Shown: in pieces, positions 32,921-42,296 of the stretch
How positions within the stretch are numbered: position 1 is the stretch's first letter
Layout of the letters: each line of letters begins with the position of its first letter
Assembly (NCBI GenBank): GCA_958448705.1
Contig: CAUDEY010000001.1
Coordinates: 1-64,000, forward strand
Reading direction: 5' to 3'
Length of the DNA stretch: 64,000 bases
DNA from: UMGS1322 sp900550765
Lineage (GTDB): Bacteria; Bacillota; Clostridia; Christensenellales; QALW01
Made by a program: the position numbers and the translations under genes
Notes under the pieces: model-generated
Told to the model about the DNA's origin: nothing
The model's input: only the letters and a program-made list of their open reading frames with translations
Databases searched by the model: none

Positions 32921-34392
32921 AAAACTCTTACAAGGCCTTCCCGATCGGCCATTTCTTCTCCTTTTCTGATAGGGGTTATATTATAATCCTCCACATGCAT
33001 ACTCATATCCTCCCGTACAAAAATGGATATGTCGGAAAAATGCTCCCGCAGGATATCGTTCTGCTGTTTCAATGCCGCAGAAATATACGGATTCAACCGC
33101 AAAACTGCACAAGCAGTTTCATGATTCTTTACACAGCGCTCCAATTCAAACAACAGACTGTTGACAATCGTTTTTTCATTCAGAATTCTCCCGTCCCCTT
33201 CGCAGTAAGGACATAGACGCTGCATAGAATCCGCAAGACTTAAACGCGTTTTTTTTCTGGTCACCTCCACCAGTCCAAGCGGGGCGAATCCTAAAATATT
33301 CGTTTTGATCTTATCACCTGCGGCCGCCTCCTCCAAAGCCTTTAAAACCGCTGTGCGCTCTTCATCAGTCTCCATATCAATAAAATCAATTACGATAATA
33401 CCACCGATCGCCCGGAGCCGGAGCTGACGCGCAATCTCCTTCGCCGCAGAAAGATTCGTACGCAGAATTGTCTTATGCAAGTCATAATCCCCGGTAAATT
33501 TACCGGTATTAACGTCAATTACCGTTAAAGCCTCGGTATAGTCAATCATAAGATACGCTCCGTTATCCAACCATACCCGGCGCTGCAGCAATTTTTTCAG
33601 TTTTGTTTCTATCCCTGCATCGGCAAAAAGATTTCCCTGCCGAAAAAAAATTTTTTCTTTTAACGCCGGTGCCATAACCAAAGCAATTTTTAACGCCTCT
33701 TCAAACACTGTTTTATCATTAAGCACGATTCTGTCTACCGTATTGTCGCAATAATCGCGCAAAACTGTAAGCAGAAGACTGTCCTCACTGTAAAGCAAAG
33801 CCGGGGCATTTTTACTTTTAGCCGTTTTACAAATCTCGCTCCATTGTTCCTCTAAATAAGCCATTTCAGCTTTCAGCTCTTCTTCTCCGGTTCCCTGCGC
33901 ATCTGTGCGAACGATATATCCGTGACCTTCCACCTTCAAACAAGACATGATCCTGCTCAAACGTGCTTTTTCCTCTTCGTCTTCAATTTTTTTAGAAATA
34001 CCGATATAATCCAGCATCGGCATCAATACCAGTTTGCGGCCGGGAACCGTTACGGCGGTGGTGACCCGTGCGCCCTTAGCCCCCTGTGCTTCCTTGGTTA
34101 CTTGTACAATCACATCCTGTCCCTTATGCACAAGCCGGCGAATATCCTCCTTCGGCGCCCGTGCCTCCTCCGGCGCAGAAATATCCCCCGCAAAAAGGAA
34201 TGCATTTTTATCCAAACCGATATCAACAAAAGCCGACTGCATTCCCGGCACCACATTATCGACCGTACCTTTATAAATATTCCCTACGCCGCCGCTGCCA
34301 TCATGTTCAATAAACACATCCTCCAGCTCGCCGCCGTTTAAAATAACGCCGCTCTTCTGCGTATAACCGCAATTGATTAAAATTTCTTTCAT
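32917..34392 (-). CDS. rng: ribonuclease G/E family protein
   Basis: This 491-aa endoribonuclease begins with the S1-like RNA-binding region (GNIYKGTVDNVVPGMQSAFVDIGLDKNAFL), followed by the catalytic domain with YTEALTVIDVNTGKFTGD (metal-binding Asp pair with GIIVIDFIDM later) and the zinc-link CPYCEGDG typical of RNase E/G. It processes rRNA and mRNA 5' ends. The ATG at 34392 overlaps the DUF2344 stop (ATGA); the longer frame upstream is coding sequence of that neighbour. Confidence 0.95.
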   Translation of the reverse strand: MKEILINCGYTQKSGVILNGGELEDVFIEHDGSGGVGNIYKGTVDNVVPGMQSAFVDIGLDKNAFLFAGDISAPEEARAPKEDIRRLVHKGQDVIVQVTKEAQGAKGARVTTAVTVPGRKLVLMPMLDYIGISKKIEDEEEKARLSRIMSCLKVEGHGYIVRTDAQGTGEEELKAEMAYLEEQWSEICKTAKSKNAPALLYSEDSLLLTVLRDYCDNTVDRIVLNDKTVFEEALKIALVMAPALKEKIFFRQGNLFADAGIETKLKKLLQRRVWLDNGAYLMIDYTEALTVIDVNTGKFTGDYDLHKTILRTNLSAAKEIARQLRLRAIGGIIVIDFIDMETDEERTAVLKALEEAAAGDKIKTNILGFAPLGLVEVTRKKTRLSLADSMQRLCPYCEGDGRILNEKTIVNSLLFELERCVKNHETACAVLRLNPYISAALKQQNDILREHFSDISIFVREDMSMHVEDYNITPIRKGEEMADREGLVRVL

Positions 34393-35048
34393 TCCCCTAT
34401 CTCCGCCGGCTCTTTTAGAGAAGTTCCCTCCATGATAAATAATTTCTCCCGCCAAATCTGCCCTATATGAATTCCTAAATATTCCCGCAAAAGCCCGGCA
34501 AGTGTATCTGCCCGCAAATTCTCAGAATTACTGCAGGAAAGCGTAGCTTTAATACAGCCATCCTGCTCAAACAGCTGATGGATCATCGGCCGAACATTGA
34601 CATCCGCCATGCCTTTTTTTGTTTTTTTAGAAATCACAATCTCTGCAAGCGCAGTAAAATCAGCAAGAGCCTGTCTGATATCCGCCGCTGTCTCCGGATA
34701 AAGCGTATATTCTGCTTGTGCAATCCTTCCTCCTATAGAAGGCTCCTTCTCTTCCATCTGCCGACAGGCCAGAATTCTGGCCCCCGGCAGCAAAACCTCA
34801 TTCATCTGGGCCATTGCCGCAGCAGGTACTGTTTGCTGTTCCAGCTGAATTTCTGCATATTCTCCGCGGGAACACAATCCCAGGGGCATCGCACTGGCAA
34901 AACTCAAAAGCATATGGGGATGAAATCCCTGCGAATATCCTACCGGAAGTTTGGCACGCCGCAGCGCCCGCTGAAAAAGCCGTTGCATATCCAAATGGGA
35001 AATATATCGGATTTCCGGTCCTTTAGAAAAACGCATCAGCAGTTTCAT
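34389..35048 (-). CDS. radical SAM-associated DUF2344 protein (TIGR03936-like)
   Basis: This 219-aa protein matches the DUF2344 group always found beside, or fused to, the large radical SAM protein: MRFSKGPEIRYISHLDMQRLFQRALRRA at the N-terminus (in two overlapping pieces), GYSQGFHPHMLLSFASAMPLG, then a C-terminal part with IHQLFEQDG. The function is unknown; the conserved coupling to the radical SAM protein and RNase G suggests a role in RNA or ribosome biogenesis. It overlaps both neighbours by 4 bp. Confidence 0.9.
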   Translation of the reverse strand: MKLLMRFSKGPEIRYISHLDMQRLFQRALRRAKLPVGYSQGFHPHMLLSFASAMPLGLCSRGEYAEIQLEQQTVPAAAMAQMNEVLLPGARILACRQMEEKEPSIGGRIAQAEYTLYPETAADIRQALADFTALAEIVISKKTKKGMADVNVRPMIHQLFEQDGCIKATLSCSNSENLRADTLAGLLREYLGIHIGQIWREKLFIMEGTSLKEPAEIGE

Positions 35049-36859
35049 CGGTCCTTAACCTCCTTCCGGCATAGGCTCATCATCCCGCATCCGGTACAGC
35101 CTTTTCGGCAATCCCGCGTCGTCTGCGCCTGCTTGGCTCGCTCTAACTCTCGGATATAATATTGTTTCGTAACGCCTACATCTACGGTATCCCACGGCAG
35201 AGTCTCTTCTGTACTATACTCGTGCATCGCATAGGCAGAAATTGAAAAGCCATGCTCTTCAAAAGCCCTGCGCCAGGCGGCTATTGAAAAACATTCTCCC
35301 CAGGCATCCATCTTCGCACCGTTTTTCCACGCCGAATAGAGAACACCGCACAATTCCCTCCCGCCGCGGGCACAGGCCGCTTCTAACTGTGATGCAGTGC
35401 TATCATGATATTTATATTCAATACCGCGCAAAGGCCGAATCAGTTCGGTCAAATACCGCTGTTTTTCCTTTATGCTTTCCTCTGCATCCTGCGCCGCCCA
35501 CTGAAACGGCGTAAATGGTTTGGGAATAAATACTGAAGTGCTGACGGTTATCCGCATATTCTTTGTATTTCCGTTTACCTGCCTGTAAACTTCGGCGCAC
35601 TTTTGTGCCAGCTCAGCAATCCCCTTGATATCCTCCATCGTTTCAAAGGGCAAACCGATCATAAAATACAGCTTTACTGCGCTATAACCAGCTGAAAAAG
35701 CTCCGCGCACCGTACGCAATAAATCCTCTTCGCTTACATTTTTATTGATGATATTGCGCATTCTTTGACTGCCGGCCTCCGGAGCAAACGTCAAAGAGGT
35801 TTTGCGCATCTGGCTGCTGACCATGTCCGGATCAAAAGAATCGATCCGGAGCGAGGGCAACGAGATATCCATATGTTCTCCTTCAAACTCACAGTTCAGC
35901 CGTGCAATCAGCTCTTCCAACTGCGAATAATCTCCGCTGGAAAGAGACGTCAGCGAGATCTCATCGTATCCGGTAGCATCGGCACTTTTACGCGCCGTTT
36001 CTATCAGCTTTTCTACGCTGCGCTCCCGCACGGGCCTGTACAAAAAGCCTGCCTGGCAAAAACGGCAGCCCCGCGTACAGCCGCGGAAGATCTCCAGCAT
36101 GATCCGGTCATGCACAACTTCAATCAAGGGAACAATCAGCTTTGTAGGTACAAAGGTATTTTCAAAATCTTCTACTACCCGGCGTTTCACTCTTTCCGGT
36201 ACTCCCGGAGCAGGCGTGATCGTCAGGCGCCCGTCTGCGTCCCTTGTATGGGTATACAAACTCGGCACATAAAACCCCTCATTTTGTGCAAGCAGATGCA
36301 AAAGCGTTTTTTTATCTGCCCCACTCTTCTTCCAAGCTTTAAAAATATCAATCAGCTCGTCCAGTTCTTCCTCTCCGTCGCCTAAAAGAAAGCAGTCAAT
36401 AAAATCTGCCAGCATCTCGGCATGGTTAGCACAAGGACCACCTGCCACAAGGAGAGGAGTATTTTCACCGCGTTCAGCAGCTTTTACCGGCAAACCGGCT
36501 AAATCGATCATATTTAAAATATTGGTGTAACTAAGCTCATATTGCAGGGTAAATCCCCAAATATCCGCCTGCCTGACTGGCATACGGGTTTCAAGAGCAA
36601 ACAGCGGAAGGCCATTTTCCCGCATCGCCTTCTCCATATCGATCCACGGTGCATAGCAGCGCTGACAAAAAGTATCATCACGGCGGTTTAAAAGATGGTA
36701 AATGATCTTTCCCCCTAAATGGGACATTCCCATTTCATATGTATCGGGATAGGAAAATACAAAATTGACCTCAGCATCCCGTTTTTCATATGCATTCAGC
36801 TCACCGCCGGTATATCGGCCGGGTTTATCTACTGTAAAAAGGATCTCATCAAATGTCAT
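35045..36859 (-). CDS. B12-binding-domain radical SAM protein (TIGR03960-like)
   Basis: This 604-aa protein has an N-terminal B12-binding-like region (FVFSYPDTYEMGMSHLG, LLVAGGPCANHAEMLADF) and a radical SAM barrel with the CxxxCxxC cluster motif CTRGCRFCQAG near residue 257. The C-terminal cysteine cluster CRKGCTGCGMMSLC may hold another metal. The reaction is unknown. The start at 36859 is preferred over the ATG two codons upstream because AGGAG ends 7 bp before it. It heads the leftward operon radical SAM-DUF2344-rng-sua5. Confidence 0.93.
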   Translation of the reverse strand: MTFDEILFTVDKPGRYTGGELNAYEKRDAEVNFVFSYPDTYEMGMSHLGGKIIYHLLNRRDDTFCQRCYAPWIDMEKAMRENGLPLFALETRMPVRQADIWGFTLQYELSYTNILNMIDLAGLPVKAAERGENTPLLVAGGPCANHAEMLADFIDCFLLGDGEEELDELIDIFKAWKKSGADKKTLLHLLAQNEGFYVPSLYTHTRDADGRLTITPAPGVPERVKRRVVEDFENTFVPTKLIVPLIEVVHDRIMLEIFRGCTRGCRFCQAGFLYRPVRERSVEKLIETARKSADATGYDEISLTSLSSGDYSQLEELIARLNCEFEGEHMDISLPSLRIDSFDPDMVSSQMRKTSLTFAPEAGSQRMRNIINKNVSEEDLLRTVRGAFSAGYSAVKLYFMIGLPFETMEDIKGIAELAQKCAEVYRQVNGNTKNMRITVSTSVFIPKPFTPFQWAAQDAEESIKEKQRYLTELIRPLRGIEYKYHDSTASQLEAACARGGRELCGVLYSAWKNGAKMDAWGECFSIAAWRRAFEEHGFSISAYAMHEYSTEETLPWDTVDVGVTKQYYIRELERAKQAQTTRDCRKGCTGCGMMSLCRKEVKDR

Positions 36860-36898
36860 TGGCATGCTCCTGCAAATATCCTATATTATATGTATTTT

Positions 36899-36928
36899 AT
36901 TATAGAGGGAAACGCAAGCATGTGTCAA
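36899..36928 (-). promoter_or_regulatory. sigma-A promoter for the radical SAM-rng operon
   Basis: On the minus strand TTGACA (36928-36923) and TATAAT (36904-36899) are 18 bp apart. A second TATAAT (36890-36885) follows, without a good -35. Confidence 0.75.
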
Positions 36929-36957
36929 TCATAAAAAGCACCTTACAGGATTGAAAT

Positions 36958-36986
36958 TTGACTTATCCCCCGGCAAATGATATAAT
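36958..36986 (+). promoter_or_regulatory. sigma-A promoter for the O-antigen-ligase-like gene
   Basis: TTGACT (36958-36963) and TATAAT (36981-36986) are 17 bp apart. The roughly 110-nt leader includes a weak hairpin AAAAGATC/GGTCTTTT. Confidence 0.8.
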
Positions 36987-37099
36987 GCCTGTGTTCAGCA
37001 AAAAAGATCCTATGTTCGGTCTTTTATTACAAAAACGGTGGCTCATTCTGAAAAAGCCCTGCAGCCAAAGCTGAAACATCTATAATTTTTTGAGGTTTT

Positions 37100-38365
37100 A
37101 TGAGCGGCGAAACAAAAATAACAAACGAATTTAAAAAACTATTCAGCATGCCGTATTTTTGGCTGCGTTTTATTTTTTTGTCATTAGTTTTTGCTTTTGA
37201 CGATCTTTTGCTTATTTTCACGGGAACACCGATATTTCCATATTTCATTCCTGCAATCATTCTTGCCGGCATCGTTTTTTTTACCTTTGAAATCTTAGCG
37301 CTGATAAAAATAAAGCCCGCTTTTAAAGCAGCAAGATTTCCATTTCTCTTATGGTTAATTTTTGGGGGCCTCTGCGTGTTTTCCGAATGTCTGCACGGTC
37401 TGCCGATGCAAAGCCTGATCATCCTGCTGCTGTTGCCGCTGATGACGCTGATGGGACAAGAAGAAAACTTTTTCAATCTCCTTCTGCTCTCCTGCGGCGT
37501 GGCCGTTTTATCCGATATTCTCGCAGGATTTCTTTGTTATCCACTCATCAGCAACACTTATTCGCTGGTGCTGTGCGCTCTGGTTCCCGTCGTACTGTGC
37601 GGCCTTGCCTGGGTATTATTGAATACCCGCAAATTCTATACCGGTCTTTTTCTCATCCTGATGGCCTTGATCGGCGTTATGCTGTATCTCTCAGGCGTAT
37701 CCGGCGGACGCACAGGCTTTTTAACCATTTTAATTACCATTCTATTTTTTGTACTGGCTGTAGCTATCAAGTTTCGCGCTATCACAAAGGGAATCCTCTA
37801 TAAAAACAATTCCATTAATTTCGCTATTATTTTAGCTGTTATTCTAATCATTGCACTGACGATCTCGGCCGCAATTCTTTTAGATGACCTGGGGCATGTA
37901 CCGGACGTTCCTGAATCCATAGAAAACAAAGGAATATGGAATAAATTTATTACCGCGCTGAACAACGGTAATCTGCTTTCCAACCGCGGCATGATCTGGA
38001 AATATACTTTCAGAAACATCCGCCTTTTTGGCAACGGACCCGATTTTTACATTGCCTCGCCGGAACTTAGTGCAGAACAGGTCTCCGCACACAATACCTA
38101 TTTGGCTGTTTTAGGACATTTCGGTCCCATTGCTTTTATTTTATTTATGATATTCTGTATATACATGCTTATTCTTTCGGTAAAATATTGCCTGGCGTCC
38201 CGTCGGTTATATATCTTCCCCTTTATAATACTCATTGCCTATTACGTAGCAGGAATTACCGAAGACCTTGTCTTTATTATCAGTCCCCGGCTGTTCTCTG
38301 TTCTCTTTTACGCTGCCTGCGCCTTTTTAATTATAAACGAAGGCCGGCGCAAAGCGCTGCCCTAA
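37100..38365 (+). CDS. O-antigen ligase/polymerase-like membrane protein
   Basis: This 421-aa polytopic membrane protein has about 11 helices. The Wzy_C-type signature lies near residues 295-345: SNRGMIWKYTFRNIRLFGNGP followed by SAHNTYLAVLGHFGPIAF, the periplasmic-loop pattern of O-antigen ligases and polysaccharide polymerases. In a Gram-positive it would polymerise or transfer a secreted glycan. The start has TGAGGT 4-9 bp upstream. No other capsule gene is adjacent, although rfbA lies 15 kb away. Confidence 0.85.
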   Translation: MSGETKITNEFKKLFSMPYFWLRFIFLSLVFAFDDLLLIFTGTPIFPYFIPAIILAGIVFFTFEILALIKIKPAFKAARFPFLLWLIFGGLCVFSECLHGLPMQSLIILLLLPLMTLMGQEENFFNLLLLSCGVAVLSDILAGFLCYPLISNTYSLVLCALVPVVLCGLAWVLLNTRKFYTGLFLILMALIGVMLYLSGVSGGRTGFLTILITILFFVLAVAIKFRAITKGILYKNNSINFAIILAVILIIALTISAAILLDDLGHVPDVPESIENKGIWNKFITALNNGNLLSNRGMIWKYTFRNIRLFGNGPDFYIASPELSAEQVSAHNTYLAVLGHFGPIAFILFMIFCIYMLILSVKYCLASRRLYIFPFIILIAYYVAGITEDLVFIISPRLFSVLFYAACAFLIINEGRRKALP

Positions 38366-38415
38366 CACATTGCTTTTCTCTGCTGCATATCATGTAGCAA
38401 AGGATGTGATGCTGT

Positions 38416-39195
38416 TTGAGTTATTTACTGTTTGCTTTACTGGCAACTGTGGGTACCTGGCTGCTTACAGCTCTCGGGTCATCCACAGTTTTCTTTTTTA
38501 AACAGATAAATGATAAAATATTAAATATGATGCTCGGCTTTGCGGCCGGAATTATGATTGCCGCAAGCTTTTGGTCCCTGCTGGAACCTGCCATTGCGCA
38601 GGCCGGCGGTATGTTTCCGCCCTGGCTCACCGTAGCCTTCGGCTTTATGGCCGGCGGTATGTTTATTGTTCTGTGCGACAGAATCATTATGCGTTTTCAA
38701 TGCCGTACATGCGGAAGAACCTCAGAAAAGAAAAAAAGAATTGCTCTGCTGGTTTCCTCTATTACCATTCACAATATTCCCGAAGGCTTAGCCATCGGCG
38801 TAGCTTTCGGTGCGCTGCGCGCCGTTCCCAATCCGGAAATCAGTGATTGGGCCGCACCTTTTTCCATTGCTTTGGGTATCGGTTTACAAAACTTTCCCGA
38901 AGGAGCAGCCGTTTCTATTCCGCTGCGGCGTGAAGGCTTTTCCCGCTGCAAAAGCTTTATGATTGGGCAGCTTTCAGGCATTGTTGAACCAATTGCCGGT
39001 GTTTTAGGCGCGCTTTTGGTTACCTTTATAACCCCGCTGCTGCCGGTAGCGCTTTCCTTTGCTGCCGGTGCTATGATCTTTGTAGTTGCACAGGAACTTC
39101 TTCCCGAAGCCCACTGTAAAGGCAGCACCATCCCCTCCGTAGGCTGCATTTTGGGCTTTACGCTGATGATGGTCATGGATGTAGCACTGGGATAA
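38416..39195 (+). CDS. ZIP family metal transporter
   Basis: This 259-aa membrane protein has 8 predicted helices. The metal-binding helices carry ITIHNIPEGLAIGVAFG and GIGLQNFPEGAAVSIP, the HNxPEG and NxPEG motifs of ZIP transporters, which import Zn2+ or other divalent metals. A short cytosolic loop has CRTCGRTSEKKKR with two cysteines. The start is a TTG at 38416; AAAGGA lies about 11 bp upstream and no other start is available before the first helix. Confidence 0.9.
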   Translation: MSYLLFALLATVGTWLLTALGSSTVFFFKQINDKILNMMLGFAAGIMIAASFWSLLEPAIAQAGGMFPPWLTVAFGFMAGGMFIVLCDRIIMRFQCRTCGRTSEKKKRIALLVSSITIHNIPEGLAIGVAFGALRAVPNPEISDWAAPFSIALGIGLQNFPEGAAVSIPLRREGFSRCKSFMIGQLSGIVEPIAGVLGALLVTFITPLLPVALSFAAGAMIFVVAQELLPEAHCKGSTIPSVGCILGFTLMMVMDVALG

Positions 39196-39199
39196 CATA

Positions 39200-39252
39200 T
39201 AAAAAAACCGCTGTTTACGGATTTTTATCCTGCACACAGCGGTTCTTGTTTT
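39200..39252. terminator. terminator between the convergent ZIP and upp genes
   Basis: AACCGCTGT (39206-39214) pairs with ACAGCGGTT (39236-39244), with an inner GGAT/ATCC stem. The minus strand has a T7 run after the stem, so it mainly serves upp; the plus side has a weaker T-rich tail. Confidence 0.8.
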
Positions 39253-39257
39253 CACTT

Positions 39258-39887
39258 TTATTTTGTTCCGAACAGCCTGTCTCCCGCATCTCCCAAGCCC
39301 GGTACAATATAGCAGTTTTCATTCAGCTTTTCATCCAGTGCCGCTACATAAATATCTACATCCGGGTGCTCCTTCTGCACCTTTTCAACCCCCTCCGGCG
39401 CAGCTACCAAACACATCAGGCGGATATTTTCAACACCTTTCTCTTTCAGCATGGCAATCGCGTCTGCGGCGCTTCCGCCAGTAGCCAGCATCGGATCTAC
39501 CACGATAACAAAACGGCCTTCGATATCCGTGGGCAGCTTGCAGTAATATACCACCGGAGTATGCGTTTCAGGATCGCGGTAAAGCCCGATATGCCCTACT
39601 TTTGCTACCGGAATCAGGGACAACAGCCCGTCCACCATGCCCAGCCCGGCCCGCAGAATCGGAACAATCGCCACCTTTTTCCCGTCAATTGTCTTTCCTT
39701 TCATTTTAGTAAGCGGAGTTTCGATCTCCCGCTCGCAAAGAGGAAAGTCCCTGGTAATTTCATATCCCATTAAAGTAGTAATCTCATTAAGCAATTCTCT
39801 GAAATCCTTCGGGCCGGTTTGAATCTCCCGCATAATCGTGAGCTTATGCTGAATCAGGGGATGATCTATAATATGCAAAACTCCCAT
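39258..39887 (-). CDS. upp: uracil phosphoribosyltransferase
   Basis: This 209-aa salvage enzyme makes UMP from uracil and PRPP. The PRPP-binding motif VVDPMLATGGSA is near residue 130, and RAGLGMVDGLLSLIP, HIGLYRDPETHTPVVYYCKLP and the C-terminal PGLGDAGDRLFGTK are standard Upp blocks. It has its own promoter and terminator. AAAAGGAG is upstream of the ATG. Confidence 0.97.
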   Translation of the reverse strand: MGVLHIIDHPLIQHKLTIMREIQTGPKDFRELLNEITTLMGYEITRDFPLCEREIETPLTKMKGKTIDGKKVAIVPILRAGLGMVDGLLSLIPVAKVGHIGLYRDPETHTPVVYYCKLPTDIEGRFVIVVDPMLATGGSAADAIAMLKEKGVENIRLMCLVAAPEGVEKVQKEHPDVDIYVAALDEKLNENCYIVPGLGDAGDRLFGTK

Positions 39888-39918
39888 TGAATCAATTCTC
39901 CTTTTGTTGTTTTTTCTT

Positions 39919-39946
39919 ATTATACACCAAAAAAGAAAATTTTCAA
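39919..39946 (-). promoter_or_regulatory. sigma-A promoter for upp
   Basis: On the minus strand TTGAAA (39946-39941) and TATAAT (39924-39919) are 16 bp apart. Confidence 0.75.
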
Positions 39947-40032
39947 GTATTTTGGCGATATTTCTTTCGAAAAAGCTCTGCCGTTCATTTTTTTAGGCGC
40001 AAAAAATAATACAAATATTTTTTATTTAAGTA

Positions 40033-40061
40033 TTGAAATAAAAATCGGGCTGTGATATAAT
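40033..40061 (+). promoter_or_regulatory. sigma-A promoter for the DUF4038 glycosidase
   Basis: TTGAAA (40033-40038) and TATAAT (40056-40061) are 17 bp apart, about 30 bp before the start codon (TGGAGGTG present). Confidence 0.82.
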
Positions 40062-40093
40062 CCTTATGAATTTTATATTGGAGGTGTCTTAAA

Positions 40094-42166
40094 ATGAATA
40101 TTTTAACCAATGTATTCAAACGCTGTGAAATTATTTTAAACAGCAATAAGACCTACAAGAACCCTTTTATGGATGTTGAAATCAATGCTGCTTTTACCCA
40201 CGAGGACGGTACAGTAATTACTCTGCCGGGATTTTGGAACGGTGAGAATGAATGGAAAGTTCGCTTCAGTCCCAATAAGCCGGGCAAATGGAACTATATC
40301 ATAACCTGCACCGATAAAGACAATACCAGTCTGTGCGATTCCGGCACGATAGAGGCCGCCGCATGCGAGCCAACCACTGACCTTGAGCGCCATGGCTATG
40401 TTACCATCGTCCCGGGGCAAAGATATATGAGCTATGCCGACGGAACACCTTTTTTCTATTTAGGGGATACCCACTGGCAAATGCCCGACTATGAGCGTCT
40501 GCATGAATGTAACTATCCCGGCTGTACCTGCGGCAGCCAATTCAAGCACCTGGTAGACGACCGTGTAAAGAAAGGCTTTACCGTTTATCAGACCTACTTT
40601 GATTCCGCTGAATCCGACGGCGGCGGCAATAAACGCCAAAATCATTGGTGGACCGACTTTTATACCCTGATCAATCCCCAGGCTTTTAACGAAAGCATGG
40701 ACGTGATGATTGAATATTTAGCCTCTCAAGGGTTAACCACAGCCATGGGCTTTGGCGTACATACCAGCACCATTGTAAAAATGCACAGTGATCCTAAGCC
40801 GATTTTAGCTTTTGTACGCTACTGTGTAGCGCGCTATGCTTGCTATCCTGTTATCTGGATCACCGGGCAGGAGATTACCAACGAGACCTACAATACTTTT
40901 GAAATATGGAAATCAGCTGCAGCACTGGTCTCTGAGCTGGACGGCTATCACCGTCCCAACGGCGCACATATGTACCCGATGGAATCCTCTGACCCGCGCG
41001 CAAAGAGTCTGGACGAGCAACCCTGGCATCAATGGTGGACATTGCAGGCCGGTCATGGCGGTTTTAACCGTCTGCAGGCAAGAAGATTCTACAGAAGCTA
41101 CTATGAAAATGAAAAAGTAAAACCGTTCATTGAAACGGAATGTCAGTATGAAGACATCTACTGCGGCGGTTTCAATGGCTATGATGCCTCCCGCATCGGT
41201 GCCTGGCAGGCTGTCCAAAGCGGATCCGCCGGATTTACCTACGGTGTTACCGGTGTTTGGGCCATGGGCTGGAATCAAAAGGACGACCAAGGCTGGCTCA
41301 CGTATTCACCCGAACCCTGGTATATCGGCATGGAAAAACCCGGTTCGTCTGAAATGACTTACCTGCGGAAGTTTTTTGAGTATGTTGGCTGGAGCAAGCT
41401 TACCCCCTGCTACGACCATCATTTCGGTTCGTTTGAAATGCGCAAATATGTTTCTATCTCGCATATCGGCCAGGATGTAATTATCTATTATTTCTTCTCC
41501 CCCGATACTGAAACCGGTGTTCTGCGCGACTTAAAGCCAAATACTCGGTATCAGGCCCGTTGGTTTGATCCCATCGAAGGAAACTTCATCGATCTGCCCG
41601 ACATCATTACCGAAAACGGAGAATATCCCGTACCATACAAACCCTCTGCCCGTGATTGGACCTTGCTGCTGAACACCTATGATTTAGGTCCCTATGAAAC
41701 GGAGGTATATCCGCCGTTTATCGCACCGATCGCCCCACAGGACGCTAAGCTTGGAGAAGAAATCAAAATAATTTCGGTTAAGGCAAGTTCCGAAGATGAG
41801 GCGCATCCGGCCGCAAATCTCATTGACGGCAATCCCGATACGTTCTGGCGCGGTTTTGCCCCCTGTACCTCGCAGACCCTGATTCTGGATCTGGGCGCAC
41901 CGCAGGATGTGGGATATCTGAGCATGGAATGTGCAATGCCCAGTCAGCGGTTCATTCGTTTCCGCACATACGGTTCCAATGACGGTGAAAATTACACGCT
42001 GCTGGCCGAAAGAGCACATGACTGTGTTGCCGTAGGCGGTCCCTACAAAATATTCCATGATCCGCTTCACGGCAAATACCGCTATATTAAATTGTTTATC
42101 AATTCTTCCCTGTATACGCCGCAGCTGGAACTTACAAAACTGGCTGTGTATAAAAAGAGTGAATAA
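40094..42166 (+). CDS. DUF5060/DUF4038 glycosidase with C-terminal discoidin-like domain
   Basis: This 690-aa protein has three parts: an N-terminal DUF5060-like beta-sandwich (about 1-95, FWNGENEWKVRFSPNKPGKW), a DUF4038-type TIM barrel (about 105-470, FFYLGDTHWQMPDYERL, VIWITGQEI with a candidate acid/base Glu, FIETECQYED with a candidate nucleophile Glu), and an F5/8-type C (CBM32-like) domain at about 560-690 (AANLIDGNPDTFWRG, ILDLGAPQDVGYL). Related proteins are endo-acting plant-polysaccharide hydrolases such as GH140. There is no signal peptide, so a cytosolic role on oligosaccharides is inferred. Confidence 0.85.
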   Translation: MNILTNVFKRCEIILNSNKTYKNPFMDVEINAAFTHEDGTVITLPGFWNGENEWKVRFSPNKPGKWNYIITCTDKDNTSLCDSGTIEAAACEPTTDLERHGYVTIVPGQRYMSYADGTPFFYLGDTHWQMPDYERLHECNYPGCTCGSQFKHLVDDRVKKGFTVYQTYFDSAESDGGGNKRQNHWWTDFYTLINPQAFNESMDVMIEYLASQGLTTAMGFGVHTSTIVKMHSDPKPILAFVRYCVARYACYPVIWITGQEITNETYNTFEIWKSAAALVSELDGYHRPNGAHMYPMESSDPRAKSLDEQPWHQWWTLQAGHGGFNRLQARRFYRSYYENEKVKPFIETECQYEDIYCGGFNGYDASRIGAWQAVQSGSAGFTYGVTGVWAMGWNQKDDQGWLTYSPEPWYIGMEKPGSSEMTYLRKFFEYVGWSKLTPCYDHHFGSFEMRKYVSISHIGQDVIIYYFFSPDTETGVLRDLKPNTRYQARWFDPIEGNFIDLPDIITENGEYPVPYKPSARDWTLLLNTYDLGPYETEVYPPFIAPIAPQDAKLGEEIKIISVKASSEDEAHPAANLIDGNPDTFWRGFAPCTSQTLILDLGAPQDVGYLSMECAMPSQRFIRFRTYGSNDGENYTLLAERAHDCVAVGGPYKIFHDPLHGKYRYIKLFINSSLYTPQLELTKLAVYKKSE

Positions 42167-42207
42167 CCAAATATCCTTTTTAACAAACAGTCTCACAAGC
42201 TCAAATT

Positions 42208-42296
42208 AAAAAGCAGGAACAAAAAGCAGGTCTGTTTCTAAGCACCTATATTCCGCCGCAGGAAACAGAGCAAAAAGCAGGTTCCTGCTTTTTTGC
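42208..42296 (+). terminator. nested inverted-repeat terminator with a repeated AAAAAGCAGG unit
   Basis: AAAAAGCAGGAAC (42208-42220) pairs over 13 bp with GTTCCTGCTTTTT (42281-42293), which ends in a T6 run. Inside, TCTGTTTC and GAAACAGA form a second stem. The unit AAAAAGCAGG occurs three times (42208, 42221, 42272), and the last copy can also fold back locally (GCAG-GTTC-CTGC), giving alternative structures. The rest of the 303-bp gap holds only the promoter of the next gene. Confidence 0.75.
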
